40,844 nucleotides of DNA from Nitrospirota bacterium (GCA_005877775.1 VBOJ01000004.1:1-40844); one strand, 5' to 3'. Shown: positions 1 through 5,760, counted from the first letter of the stretch. Made by a program: numbers and translations. Notes: a model not told the origin generated them from the letters alone.

Positions 1-469
1 TCGGCTTCTGATCGTTTGGAGAGTTCCAAACACGTCCGATTACTCGGCTATCCGAGGAGAAGAGTATGCTGGCCAGCTTTGTACCCGGACCATTTCTGTT
101 TATGGCCAAGTGAACGAGATCAGGTTCGTTGTCGTCATCAACATTGCTGAACGCACACGGTCCTAAAGGGTGACTGTGCGCGATCGCGACGATTAGGTTG
201 TTTTTGTGAGCTTTCTTTAGTGCCTGGACGAAGGAGTCAGTCCGCCACGTGATTTGGCTTGGAGAGGAGGTGATTACTTCCTCATTCGCGACGGGGATTA
301 CCTCGTAGGAAAGTAGTTTTTCGTGGGGCGTGAGATCCCAAGGGTCACTTTTTATGATGTTCTTGCTACATAGAATGTAGGCTGCTCTCTCGCAACGATC
401 CTCCCGAACTAAATGTGAAATAAGGGTATCAAAGTGCGATGCCCGAAACGTTATGCTGAAGCTCGTCAT
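1..469 (-). CDS. JAB/JAMM (Mov34/MPN) isopeptidase, 3' end beyond window
   Basis: Reading leftwards from an ATG at 469, 156 codons are open up to the window edge, so the gene is partial. The visible part is a JAB/JAMM metalloprotease domain: Glu27 in the ERAAYIL segment, then His98-Ser-His100-Pro, Ser108 and Asp111, the zinc-binding signature HxHP-x6-SxxD. The family removes ubiquitin-like proteins or trims their tails. The start codon overlaps the stop of the E2-like gene (ATGA, 466-469), which indicates translational coupling. In related operons this domain is often fused to, or followed by, a ThiF/E1 adenylyltransferase; that part would lie left of position 1 and is not visible. Assignment to JAMM is firm; the fusion is inference. 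Confidence 0.9.
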   Translation of the reverse strand, partial: MTSFSITFRASHFDTLISHLVREDRCERAAYILCSKNIIKSDPWDLTPHEKLLSYEVIPVANEEVITSSPSQITWRTDSFVQALKKAHKNNLIVAIAHSHPLGPCAFSNVDDDNEPDLVHLAINRNGPGTKLASILFSSDSRVIGRVWNSPNDQKP

Positions 470-849
470 GCTTGAGCAACCTCAAATGCATGCTCGATTC
501 GCTTCACGACAGTCCAGATTCCGTCACGTCCTGGCCTCCAGTCGCTGTTATGTCGAGACCAGCGCTGCCACGACTGACCATTGAAGTTTGTAGACTGGTC
601 GGCAGCCCTTGGGTAACGGCTAACGGATGCAAGCCTTAGCCAAGGGAGAGTATGGAACATGTCTGGCCCGGTATCGGGATAACCAGAAGGCAGCAGAACC
701 AAGATATCCACGAGAGGGTGGTCAAAGCGCCCTGGTTCCAGTTCCCATGCCATGAAGATGACGGCCTTTTGGTCACCTACTACGAGCTCCTCGTAGCGAA
801 CTCCTTTTGTCGTTAGGTATTTCAGGTCAGCCGAAGGAAGAAAACTCAT
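466..849 (-). CDS. E2/UBC-like protein of a bacterial ubiquitin-like conjugation operon, without cysteine
   Basis: A 127-residue protein matching, by eye, the prokaryotic E2 family E: a hydrophobic strand (VDILVLLPSGYP), a PDMF turn, and a C-terminal block WQRWSRHNSDWRPGRDGI followed by an amphipathic helix. Eukaryotic E2 enzymes carry the ubiquitin-like protein on a cysteine thioester. This protein contains no cysteine at all, so it either uses another nucleophile (several serines and histidines lie in the SxSRYP and SWQRWSRH segments) or works as a non-catalytic adaptor. A GAGGGA ribosome site sits inside the last codons of the upstream Ubl gene, which ends 2 bases before this start. The stop overlaps the JAB start. 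Family call from pattern memory; no search was run. Confidence 0.85.
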   Translation of the reverse strand: MSFLPSADLKYLTTKGVRYEELVVGDQKAVIFMAWELEPGRFDHPLVDILVLLPSGYPDTGPDMFHTLPWLRLASVSRYPRAADQSTNFNGQSWQRWSRHNSDWRPGRDGIWTVVKRIEHAFEVAQA

Positions 850-851
850 TT

Positions 852-1100
852 CTATCCCTCAGTAGTGGTTTTTTTGCCCGTGAAGAAACGCTCAGTTCCG
901 GGTTTTTGGAGATCAACTCGTTGCTCGTCGGCTATCGGCGGGTCCTTGGGCCCAGGCACATCTTGCCAAACTCCATAGGATGGATCGACCCCAGCGAGCT
1001 TCTTTATCTCCGCACCGGTGATGAACGGCTCTCGCCATTCATAGGGTTTATGGTCAATGATAATGTGGAATATCTTTGGTGCCTTTTCTTCACGGCCCAT
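852..1100 (-). CDS. Single-domain ubiquitin-like modifier (multiubiquitin family type)
   Basis: First gene of the leftward operon, 82 residues. The pattern (hydrophobic strand FHIIIDHKPYEW, then the conserved FITGAEIKKLAG, a VPGPKD turn, and RFFTG near the end) fits the bacterial multi-ubiquitin domain family, here with only one copy. The chain ends in a glycine directly before the stop, so no protease step is needed to expose the tail. It would be activated by an E1 and passed via the E2-like protein. AAAGGAGA (complement of 1108-1115) lies 7 bases before the ATG, and a good promoter lies 80 bases upstream. Family assignment is strong by context (E2-like and JAB genes follow directly). Confidence 0.85.
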   Translation of the reverse strand: MGREEKAPKIFHIIIDHKPYEWREPFITGAEIKKLAGVDPSYGVWQDVPGPKDPPIADEQRVDLQKPGTERFFTGKKTTTEG

Positions 1101-1180
1101 TTAAAAATCTCCTTTCGCTTAGAGCGAGTTAAGTTTTTTCTAGTAATCGCGGTTTCCGAAACACCCAGTTTCTGCGAAGA

Positions 1181-1209
1181 AGAATACATGCCCTCAACCG
1201 AAATGTCAA
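1181..1209 (-). promoter_or_regulatory. Sigma-70-type promoter of the ubiquitin-like operon
   Basis: On the minus strand a perfect -35 box TTGACA (1209-1204) is followed after 17 bases by TATTCT (1186-1181), a 4/6 match to the -10 consensus. Transcription would start near 1174, giving a leader of about 75 bases before the Ubl start at 1100. It diverges from the promoter of the XRE operon. Confidence 0.7.
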
Positions 1210-1231
1210 TAAAAAACACATCATATTAGAT

Positions 1232-1271
1232 ACATGTTTGTAATACAAACATGTTTATTATGTTGACATGT
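1232..1271. promoter_or_regulatory. Operator array: 10-bp palindrome plus third ACATGT site
   Basis: Positions 1232-1241 (ACATGTTTGT) and 1245-1254 (ACAAACATGT) form a perfect inverted repeat around a 3-base spacer. The hexamer ACATGT occurs three times, at 1232, 1249 and 1266, exactly 17 bp apart; the third copy overlaps the rightward -35 box. This is the arrangement expected for a dimeric helix-turn-helix regulator, most simply the XRE protein encoded at 1300. Position between two diverging promoters means one regulator could control both arms. The binding partner is inferred. Confidence 0.75.
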
Positions 1272-1291
1272 TGTTATCTTGCTGTCAGAAT
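1263..1291 (+). promoter_or_regulatory. Promoter of the XRE-ImmA-deaminase operon
   Basis: TTGACA (1263-1268) is followed after 17 bases by CAGAAT (1286-1291, 4/6 match). The ATG of the XRE gene begins at 1300, only 8 bases after the -10 box, and no ribosome site precedes it, so the transcript is probably leaderless. The third ACATGT site overlaps the -35 box, which would suit autorepression. Confidence 0.65.
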
Positions 1292-1299
1292 GACTAGCA

Positions 1300-1656
1300 A
1301 TGAATTGGATATATCATGAAGTTGGACGTCGACTCCGCAAGGCACGAGAGGCAGCAAGGCTGACACAAGATGCCCTAGCCAAACGCGTAGGGCTTTGCCG
1401 GACATCCATAACCAACATAGAATGTGGTAGACAACATATCCCTCTGCACACTCTTTATCTACTTGCCTCAGCCGTCGGCGCTACGGCAACTCAACTTCTT
1501 CCCGAAAGCCTCCCCTCAACACCAGAAGAGCACCTCATACCCAAGGACGCTCTGCGGAAATGGCCGACTTTGGCCGCAGAAGGCCAAGAATGGGTACGTC
1601 GTGTAGTGAGATCTGGTAGCCGTACTTCCTTGGAGGATAAACATGGGCAGAGTTGA
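1300..1656 (+). CDS. XRE-family helix-turn-helix regulator
   Basis: A 118-residue protein with a classical Cro/cI helix-turn-helix: GRRLRKAREAARLTQDALAK, then GLCRTSITNIECGRQHIPL and LYLLASAVG, covering residues 9 to about 65. The C-terminal part (residues 70-118) is not recognised. The gene overlaps the metallopeptidase gene by 14 bases. XRE/ImmA pairs are known as repressor and anti-repressor protease (for example ImmR/ImmA and DdrO/IrrE), so this protein is the likely repressor for the deaminase operon and perhaps the divergent operon. Its start lies directly at the predicted transcription start. HTH identity is certain; the targets are inferred from the adjacent palindromes. Confidence 0.9.
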   Translation: MNWIYHEVGRRLRKAREAARLTQDALAKRVGLCRTSITNIECGRQHIPLHTLYLLASAVGATATQLLPESLPSTPEEHLIPKDALRKWPTLAAEGQEWVRRVVRSGSRTSLEDKHGQS

Positions 1657-2164
1657 GAAGCTAGCACGAAAGCTCATCGAGGACCAAAAAGTCCGAAAGC
1701 CTCCAATTCCTATTGAATCCATCGCACGGAACTTGGATATTAAGCTGCAATTTGAGCCATTCGAGGGCAAGGACGATATCTCAGGGATGCTGTTCAGGAA
1801 TGATGACCATACAATCATCGGTGTTAACTCGGCTCACGCGAGCACCAGACAACGATTTACTATCGCCCATGAAATAGGCCACCTCCTTCTGCATAGAGGG
1901 AAACTCTTCGTAGATACTTCAGTGAAGTTCCGCGATGCTAAGTCAAGCTTGGCCACAGATAGAGGAGAGATAGAGGCTAATGCCTTCGCAGCGGAACTGC
2001 TTATGCCAAGCGACATGATTCATCTCGAGGTACAGAAGAAGCTGGGAAAGAACCCAACACACTCTATGCAATCACTCATCGAGGAAATGTCAGAATCATT
2101 CGGCGTAAGCCAGCAAGCTATGGAGTATAGACTTGCGAATCTTGGCATTCTCTCGTTGGGATAG
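1643..2164 (+). CDS. ImmA/IrrE-family zinc metallopeptidase
   Basis: A 173-residue protein. The HEIGH zinc motif stands at residues 76-80 (preceded by RFTIA) and the downstream glutamate motif EIEANAFAAELLMP begins near residue 109, the standard gluzincin pattern of the ImmA/IrrE (DUF955) family. The N-terminal helix precedes an IPIESIARNL segment typical of these proteases. GGAGG lies in the end of the XRE gene 8-10 bases upstream of the ATG, and the two frames overlap. Family members cleave their partner XRE repressor on a stress signal. By analogy this protease would release the operator when the cell is infected or its DNA damaged; that trigger is inference. Confidence 0.92.
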   Translation: MGRVEKLARKLIEDQKVRKPPIPIESIARNLDIKLQFEPFEGKDDISGMLFRNDDHTIIGVNSAHASTRQRFTIAHEIGHLLLHRGKLFVDTSVKFRDAKSSLATDRGEIEANAFAAELLMPSDMIHLEVQKKLGKNPTHSMQSLIEEMSESFGVSQQAMEYRLANLGILSLG

Positions 2165-2211
2165 TCCGCAACATTGAGCCACAGCACCAATAATTTGCTC
2201 ATTTTCAGTAG

Positions 2212-3741
2212 ATGGCGACAACCAGTCCTAGTCAAGGTGCTAAACCTGCAAGCCCTGAACTAGTGTTCGGCTTAGTCGGGGCTCTTGGGTGTGATCTCGA
2301 AAATGTAGGACAACGTCTTAGTGTCGCTTTGGAGTCGATAGGCTACAAGTCGAGTGAGGTTCGGGTTTCTGAGCTAATTCATGAATTTGATGTGTGGACG
2401 AAACCTATTATCAATGGCTTGGATGAACATGTCGAACAGCATCAGAGAGCCGGAAATGAAGTCCGCAAAACGATCAAGCGAGGAGACGCGCTGGGCCTTG
2501 CCGCTATCGTCAAAATCCGCAAGATTCGAAAGACGGACACAGGGAATCCTGATAGGCCAATGCAGCGTCATGCTTATGTCATTCGCTCGCTCAAACGCCC
2601 TGAAGAAGTGGATGCTTTGCGAAGGGTATACGGAACGGGCTTTTTTCTGATTGGTGTGTACTCTCCGAAACCCAACCGGATCGATAAGTTTGTACATGAT
2701 GTAGCACGTAGTCGCGGTGAGCCCATGGCGCACAACAAGTATCGCGCCAAAGCAGAAGAGCTAATTGAAACGGATCAGCATGAAATGGATGATCAGAAAT
2801 TCGGCCAGAATGTTCGGGATACCTATCCGCGCGCTGATGTGTTCATCGACGCAAGCAAGCGAGAAGCGATGGGATTGGATATCGCACGATTCATCGAGAT
2901 GCTGTTTCGCCATCCATTCCAAACTCCCCGCAGAGATGAGTACGTAATGTTTCACGCTCAAGCAGCAGCGTTTCGCTCGGCTGATCCTGCTCGTCAAGTA
3001 GGAGCTGCGATAGCTGATTCGGATGGAAATGTGGTTGCAGTGGGCACAAATGAGGTGCCCAAGGTTGGAGGCGGTCTATATTGGGCTGGTGAATCCCCGG
3101 ATCGTCGAGACTTCACACTCGATCTTGATGTGGACATGGAGATGAGGAAGGATGCATTGGGTGAGATCCTTGAACGCCTTCAGAGAAGCAATTGGCTTGG
3201 CCCGGATATTTCGAAGCAACCGATTTCAAAACTAAGAGAGACTGTAGTCCCTTTGATGGAAGGAACCAAGGTTATGGGGCTGGGAGAATTCGGTCGCATG
3301 GTGCACGCCGAGATGGCTGCAATTCTAGACGCTGCCCGCAAGGGAGCTGCCACCCAGGGCCACATACTCTACTGCACCACCTTCCCATGCCACAATTGTG
3401 CGAAGCACATCATTGCCTCTGGACTTGCCAGAGTCGTATACATTGAGCCCTATCCAAAGAGTGTTGCTAAGGATCTCCACGCCGACGAGATTATTGATGA
3501 TAGACAAGAGACCGTAACGGAGAGAATAACTTTTGGCTCTTTTATTGGCATCGCTCCTCGTCAGTACCTAAACATGTTCTCTATGGTCCCAAGAAGAGCT
3601 GGGAAAAAGGCTCTTGAAAGCTGGAATATGAACAGGAAGCAAACACTCCCTAGATCCCCAGAAGTAAATGCTCATTTGGCTTATGTTCCGAGAGAGAAAG
3701 AAGCGGTCTCAATATTAGCGCAAGCGATGGGAAAGGGTTGA
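2212..3741 (+). CDS. AvcD-like nucleotide deaminase: P-loop-like domain plus dCMP/dCTP deaminase domain
   Basis: A 509-residue protein with two parts. The N-terminal part (about 15-235) begins with a P-loop-like strand (PELVFGLVGALGCDLENV) in which the usual GKS/T is absent. The C-terminal part (about 240-460) is a zinc cytidine-type deaminase: RSADPARQVGA, HAE at 365-367 (catalytic Glu367) and PCHNC with Cys393 and Cys396. This architecture and length match AvcD and related anti-phage dCTP/dCMP deaminases, which deplete dC nucleotides during phage replication. An in-frame TAG at 2209-2211 fixes the start at 2212 or later. No clear Shine-Dalgarno is visible. Instead of the sRNA regulator known in Vibrio, this gene follows an XRE/ImmA pair. 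Deaminase identity is firm; substrate and defence role come from the family. Confidence 0.88.
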   Translation: MATTSPSQGAKPASPELVFGLVGALGCDLENVGQRLSVALESIGYKSSEVRVSELIHEFDVWTKPIINGLDEHVEQHQRAGNEVRKTIKRGDALGLAAIVKIRKIRKTDTGNPDRPMQRHAYVIRSLKRPEEVDALRRVYGTGFFLIGVYSPKPNRIDKFVHDVARSRGEPMAHNKYRAKAEELIETDQHEMDDQKFGQNVRDTYPRADVFIDASKREAMGLDIARFIEMLFRHPFQTPRRDEYVMFHAQAAAFRSADPARQVGAAIADSDGNVVAVGTNEVPKVGGGLYWAGESPDRRDFTLDLDVDMEMRKDALGEILERLQRSNWLGPDISKQPISKLRETVVPLMEGTKVMGLGEFGRMVHAEMAAILDAARKGAATQGHILYCTTFPCHNCAKHIIASGLARVVYIEPYPKSVAKDLHADEIIDDRQETVTERITFGSFIGIAPRQYLNMFSMVPRRAGKKALESWNMNRKQTLPRSPEVNAHLAYVPREKEAVSILAQAMGKG

Positions 3742-3789
3742 TGGCTCTAAACAGAAGCAACAGGAGTGCGTTGAGTAAAGGAGGCTTAA

Positions 3790-3948
3790 ATGGATAAGCA
3801 AAGTTGGTTCGAACAGGAGCTGAAGAATGTTCAGGATGAGGTAAAGAAATGGCCGAAATGGAAACTGGGAGAGACGGATAAAGAAGAAAATGGACCCATC
3901 CGGCGCACTAATGTGAAGAAGAAAGTCCTTACCCCAAGACGGCCTTAG
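3790..3948 (+). CDS. 52-residue charged protein, last gene of the deaminase operon
   Basis: A very strong ribosome site, AAAGGAGG (3777-3784), stands 5 bases before the ATG. The product is rich in Lys, Glu and Trp: after SWFEQELKNVQDEV comes the motif KKWPKWK, then a basic tail ending in PRRP. The first half is predicted amphipathic helix. I do not recognise a named family, although short proteins with a WFE...V..WP.WK pattern are familiar to me from other bacteria. Its position 48 bases after the deaminase and its strong ribosome site suggest co-expression, possibly as an inhibitor, partner or sensor. The frame's reality is well supported; the function is unknown. Confidence 0.7.
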   Translation: MDKQSWFEQELKNVQDEVKKWPKWKLGETDKEENGPIRRTNVKKKVLTPRRP

Positions 3949-4059
3949 AGAAAGTTCCGATACCTTCTCAGGCAGGGGAGCCCTGAGGGGTTACGCATAT
4001 ATGCGAGAGGTCAAATGCGACGTCCTGCAACCACGCCTGCCTTTGGTGGTTCCACCACA

Positions 4060-4250
4060 CGGTATAGAGACGGTTGATAATCTCTGTCGTGTTAAACATC
4101 ACATCGTTCGTTCTCATACATACCCGTGGGCTAGTTGTCTCCTTAGACCTTGAGCCTCCGCACTACCTCGAGATGGTTTCGGATCATCGCATTGACTCTT
4201 CTCGGCATGACGGCGTTCGGCTGCGTGGCCGGAGAGGTGGTCGCGGTATG
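4060..4250 (-). pseudogene. Decayed fragment(s) of the 3' end of a hydrolase-like gene (remnant A)
   Basis: On the minus strand, 4245-4222 reads RDHLSGHAA and 4096-4063 reads FNTTEIINRLY. The intact gene at 7075-8358 ends with RDHLYGHAAYTRLNALLFNS and then TEIVDRLY, so both segments are recognisable tail pieces, separated here by about 125 unmatched bases. They are either one tail with an insertion or two neighbouring tails. Nothing else convincing was seen in 3949-4284 apart from short palindromes: CGCATATATGCG at 3994-4005, a CTCAGG/CCTGAG stem at 3968-3988, and CCGTCTTGACGG at 4261-4272. Confidence 0.65.
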
Positions 4251-4284
4251 GTCAGTATAGCCGTCTTGACGGTTTGAGACTCGC

Positions 4285-4392
4285 ATGTTAAGTGTTGCTG
4301 ACAGTGATCGTCAGGTAACAGCGTCTCTGAGGCTTATTCGGGAACAAGAAGATGAAATCCGCCAAGCTTGGCAAGTACATTTCGGACGTTGA
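4285..4392 (+). pseudogene. Truncated DUF4160-like protein (C-terminal part only)
   Basis: A 35-codon frame ending in LRLIREQEDEIRQAWQVHFG, which matches the C-terminal helix of DUF4160 proteins (IxRLVREN...LLEAWxxYFG type). Normal members have about 80-90 residues, and the N-terminal strands are missing: upstream sequence is the hydrolase remnant A. The stop lies 40 bases inside the following DUF2442 gene, the usual overlap of DUF4160-DUF2442 pairs, which have been regarded as toxin-antitoxin-like. So the first partner appears to have lost its 5' two thirds. Recognition rests on a short segment plus gene order. Confidence 0.6.
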
Positions 4393-4675
4393 AGTCACGA
4401 ATGTCTCGAAGCACGGGTTTTGGCTCCTGATCGGAGATCAAGAACACTATCTGTCGTTCGAGCACTTTCCCTGGTTCCAAGACGCGCCCATCGGGAAGCT
4501 GCTCAACGTCCAGCTTCCGCAGCCACATCATCTCTATTGGCCAGACCTCGATGTTGATCTTGCCGTTGAGTCGCTTTGGCATCCAGAGCGATTTCCGCTT
4601 GTTAGTCGGCTCCGACCTGTCCGTGCGCTACGGCGAAGACGCCAGCCTATGGCGCGCCCCAGAGCCTCCTCCTAG
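4352..4675 (+). CDS. DUF2442 protein with C-terminal extension
   Basis: Residues 1-86 give a full DUF2442 pattern: GFWLLIGDQEHYLSFEHFPW, the conserved HHLYWPDLDVDLAVES stretch, and FPLVSR at 81-86. Family members usually stop shortly after this point. Here a further 21 residues, rich in Arg and Pro and of low quality, run on until 4675, so the original stop was probably lost where the sequence joins the next remnant. The start lies within the truncated DUF4160-like frame. DUF2442 proteins commonly act as the second, antitoxin-like partner of DUF4160. Here it stands without an intact partner. Confidence 0.8.
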   Translation: MKSAKLGKYISDVEVTNVSKHGFWLLIGDQEHYLSFEHFPWFQDAPIGKLLNVQLPQPHHLYWPDLDVDLAVESLWHPERFPLVSRLRPVRALRRRRQPMARPRASS

Positions 4676-4685
4676 TTCGTACATG

Positions 4686-4763
4686 ATATCTTCACGACGA
4701 CCGTCTTAATTAGCAGCAGCGTATTGAGCGGGTGTACGCCGGGTGGCCGGAGAGGTGGCCGCG
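4686..4763 (-). pseudogene. Decayed fragment of a hydrolase-like 3' end (remnant B)
   Basis: Minus-strand reading gives RGHLSGHPAYTR and, after a one-base frameshift, LNTLLL, corresponding to RDHLYGHAAYTRLNALLF at the end of the intact gene 7075-8358. The 16-base string GTGGCCGGAGAGGTGG at 4743-4758 also occurs at 4225-4240 in remnant A. The frame is broken by the shift and by stops. Confidence 0.65.
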
Positions 4764-4817
4764 GGGGTTGGTTGAGTCGGTCGAGCCAGTAAAGTCGGAT
4801 TTTGATGGAGGCTAACC

Positions 4818-5117
4818 ATGTCGAGGAAGGCGGAATTGTTTGCAGCGGCAGGTGGGAGCGTGCTGAGAGGGTATCGTCTCCTCCAACGAGGCGGGGCGAA
4901 TATTCCCCCGATGTGGATTAAGCGGGCATCCCAGTCGCGGTGCCGGCTTCACAAGGACGTCGCGCAGGCTCTTCGCAGAAAGAGCAAGGCTGGGCTCAGC
5001 ACTCTCCGGGAATGGGAAAAGCGGTACAACAAGGAATGTTTCTATTACGGTCTGCGCGTGCTCCTCGAGCTGGCGAGAAAGGGCAAGACGAGGCTGACGA
5101 AGGCGCCCCGCATCTAA
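4818..5117 (+). CDS. Hypothetical basic protein, 99 aa
   Basis: A GGAGG ribosome site (in GATGGAGGCTAACC) stands 8 bases before the ATG. The product is strongly basic, with many Lys and Arg, a Gly-rich start (AAAGGSVLRGYRLLQRGG), a WIKRAS motif and a predicted helical C-terminal half (REWEKRYNKECFYYGLRVLL). I do not recognise a family. It stands alone between two remnants of the hydrolase tail, like the other small units of this stretch. An overlapping longer frame on the opposite strand has no ribosome site and looks like a shadow. The 158 bases that follow contain nothing I can name. Confidence 0.6.
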   Translation: MSRKAELFAAAGGSVLRGYRLLQRGGANIPPMWIKRASQSRCRLHKDVAQALRRKSKAGLSTLREWEKRYNKECFYYGLRVLLELARKGKTRLTKAPRI

Positions 5118-5275
5118 GCCTTGTCTAGCGCCTGCACGATCCCGCTCGTAGTGCACAGCATCGCTCCATCCGCCGGTCCGCCACGTGGCCGTAGCAATCG
5201 AGTCTCGGTTATACGCATTTCTTGACAGCGCGGGAACGTGAGGCATAGACTCGCCTAAAACGGCGGGAGACTCTG

Positions 5276-5452
5276 ATGGCGACAACAAAGAAGCAAGCTC
5301 TAGAGATGATCAAGAAGTTGCCAGAGAAGGCAACGTGGGACGACATCATGTACGAGATTTATGTCCGAAAGAAAATTGAGGCCGGAATCAAGGCCGCCGA
5401 TGAAGGGAGAGTTGTGCCGCATGAGGAAGTGAAAAAACGCTTCATTCGATGA
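5276..5452 (+). CDS. Small antitoxin-like protein of a ParD/RelB-type pair
   Basis: A 58-residue protein with a GGGAGA ribosome site 5 bases before the ATG. The pattern ALEMIKKLPEKATWDDIMYE, then VRKKIEAGIKAADEGRVVPH and EEVKKRF matches short type II antitoxins whose C-terminal part (KIExGLxxxxxGRVVxHEEV) neutralises ParE/RelE toxins. The stop overlaps the toxin start (ATGA at 5449-5452), the typical translational coupling of such operons. The partner is broken by an amber codon, so this may now be an orphan. Such antitoxins usually repress their own promoter; no operator was identified. Confidence 0.82.
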   Translation: MATTKKQALEMIKKLPEKATWDDIMYEIYVRKKIEAGIKAADEGRVVPHEEVKKRFIR

Positions 5453-5760
5453 CCCGCCTGGAGTGGACCGATCCTGCCGTCACCGATCTTGAAAATATCC
5501 AAGACTAGATAGCCAGAGATTCATCCGAGTATGCGAATGCAGTGGTCGAGCGGCTCATCCTGGCCGTTGAACGTCTGAAATCATTTCCTGAAAGCGGGCG
5601 ACGGGTTCCTGAAGCAACTGATCTCAAGGTTCGCGAGCTGCCCGTGGAGGGGCATCGAATAATTTATCGCAGGAAGAAAGACAGTGCGCAGATCCTCGCT
5701 GTCGTTCATGGTGCACGGGATCTTGCCGAGATGGAACCCAAGCCTTGGGCAGCGAAATAA
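5449..5760 (+). pseudogene. ParE/RelE-family toxin interrupted by an amber codon
   Basis: The frame reads MTRLEWTDPAVTDLENIQD, then TAG at 5506-5508, then IARDSSEYANAVVERLILA and the rest of a complete RelE/ParE fold: PESGRRVPE, the VRELPVEGHRIIYRRKKD strand pair, and ILAVVHGARDL. The TAG replaces a position that is usually an aromatic residue (YIARDSP pattern), one base away from TAC or TAT. A downstream frame could start at 5542, but it would lack the first helix. The toxin is therefore probably inactive, unless the amber codon is read through or the base is a sequencing error. Confidence 0.8.

Noticed and set aside
807-1229. Plus-strand frame of 140 codons opposite the E2-like and Ubl genes
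   Set aside because: The minus strand shows family motifs, ribosome sites and a promoter; the plus frame has none.
4812-5288. Minus-strand frame of 158 codons opposite the 99-residue protein
   Set aside because: No ribosome site, Pro/Arg/Ser-rich shadow composition, and the plus strand has GGAGG before its ATG and the antitoxin gene start in the same space.
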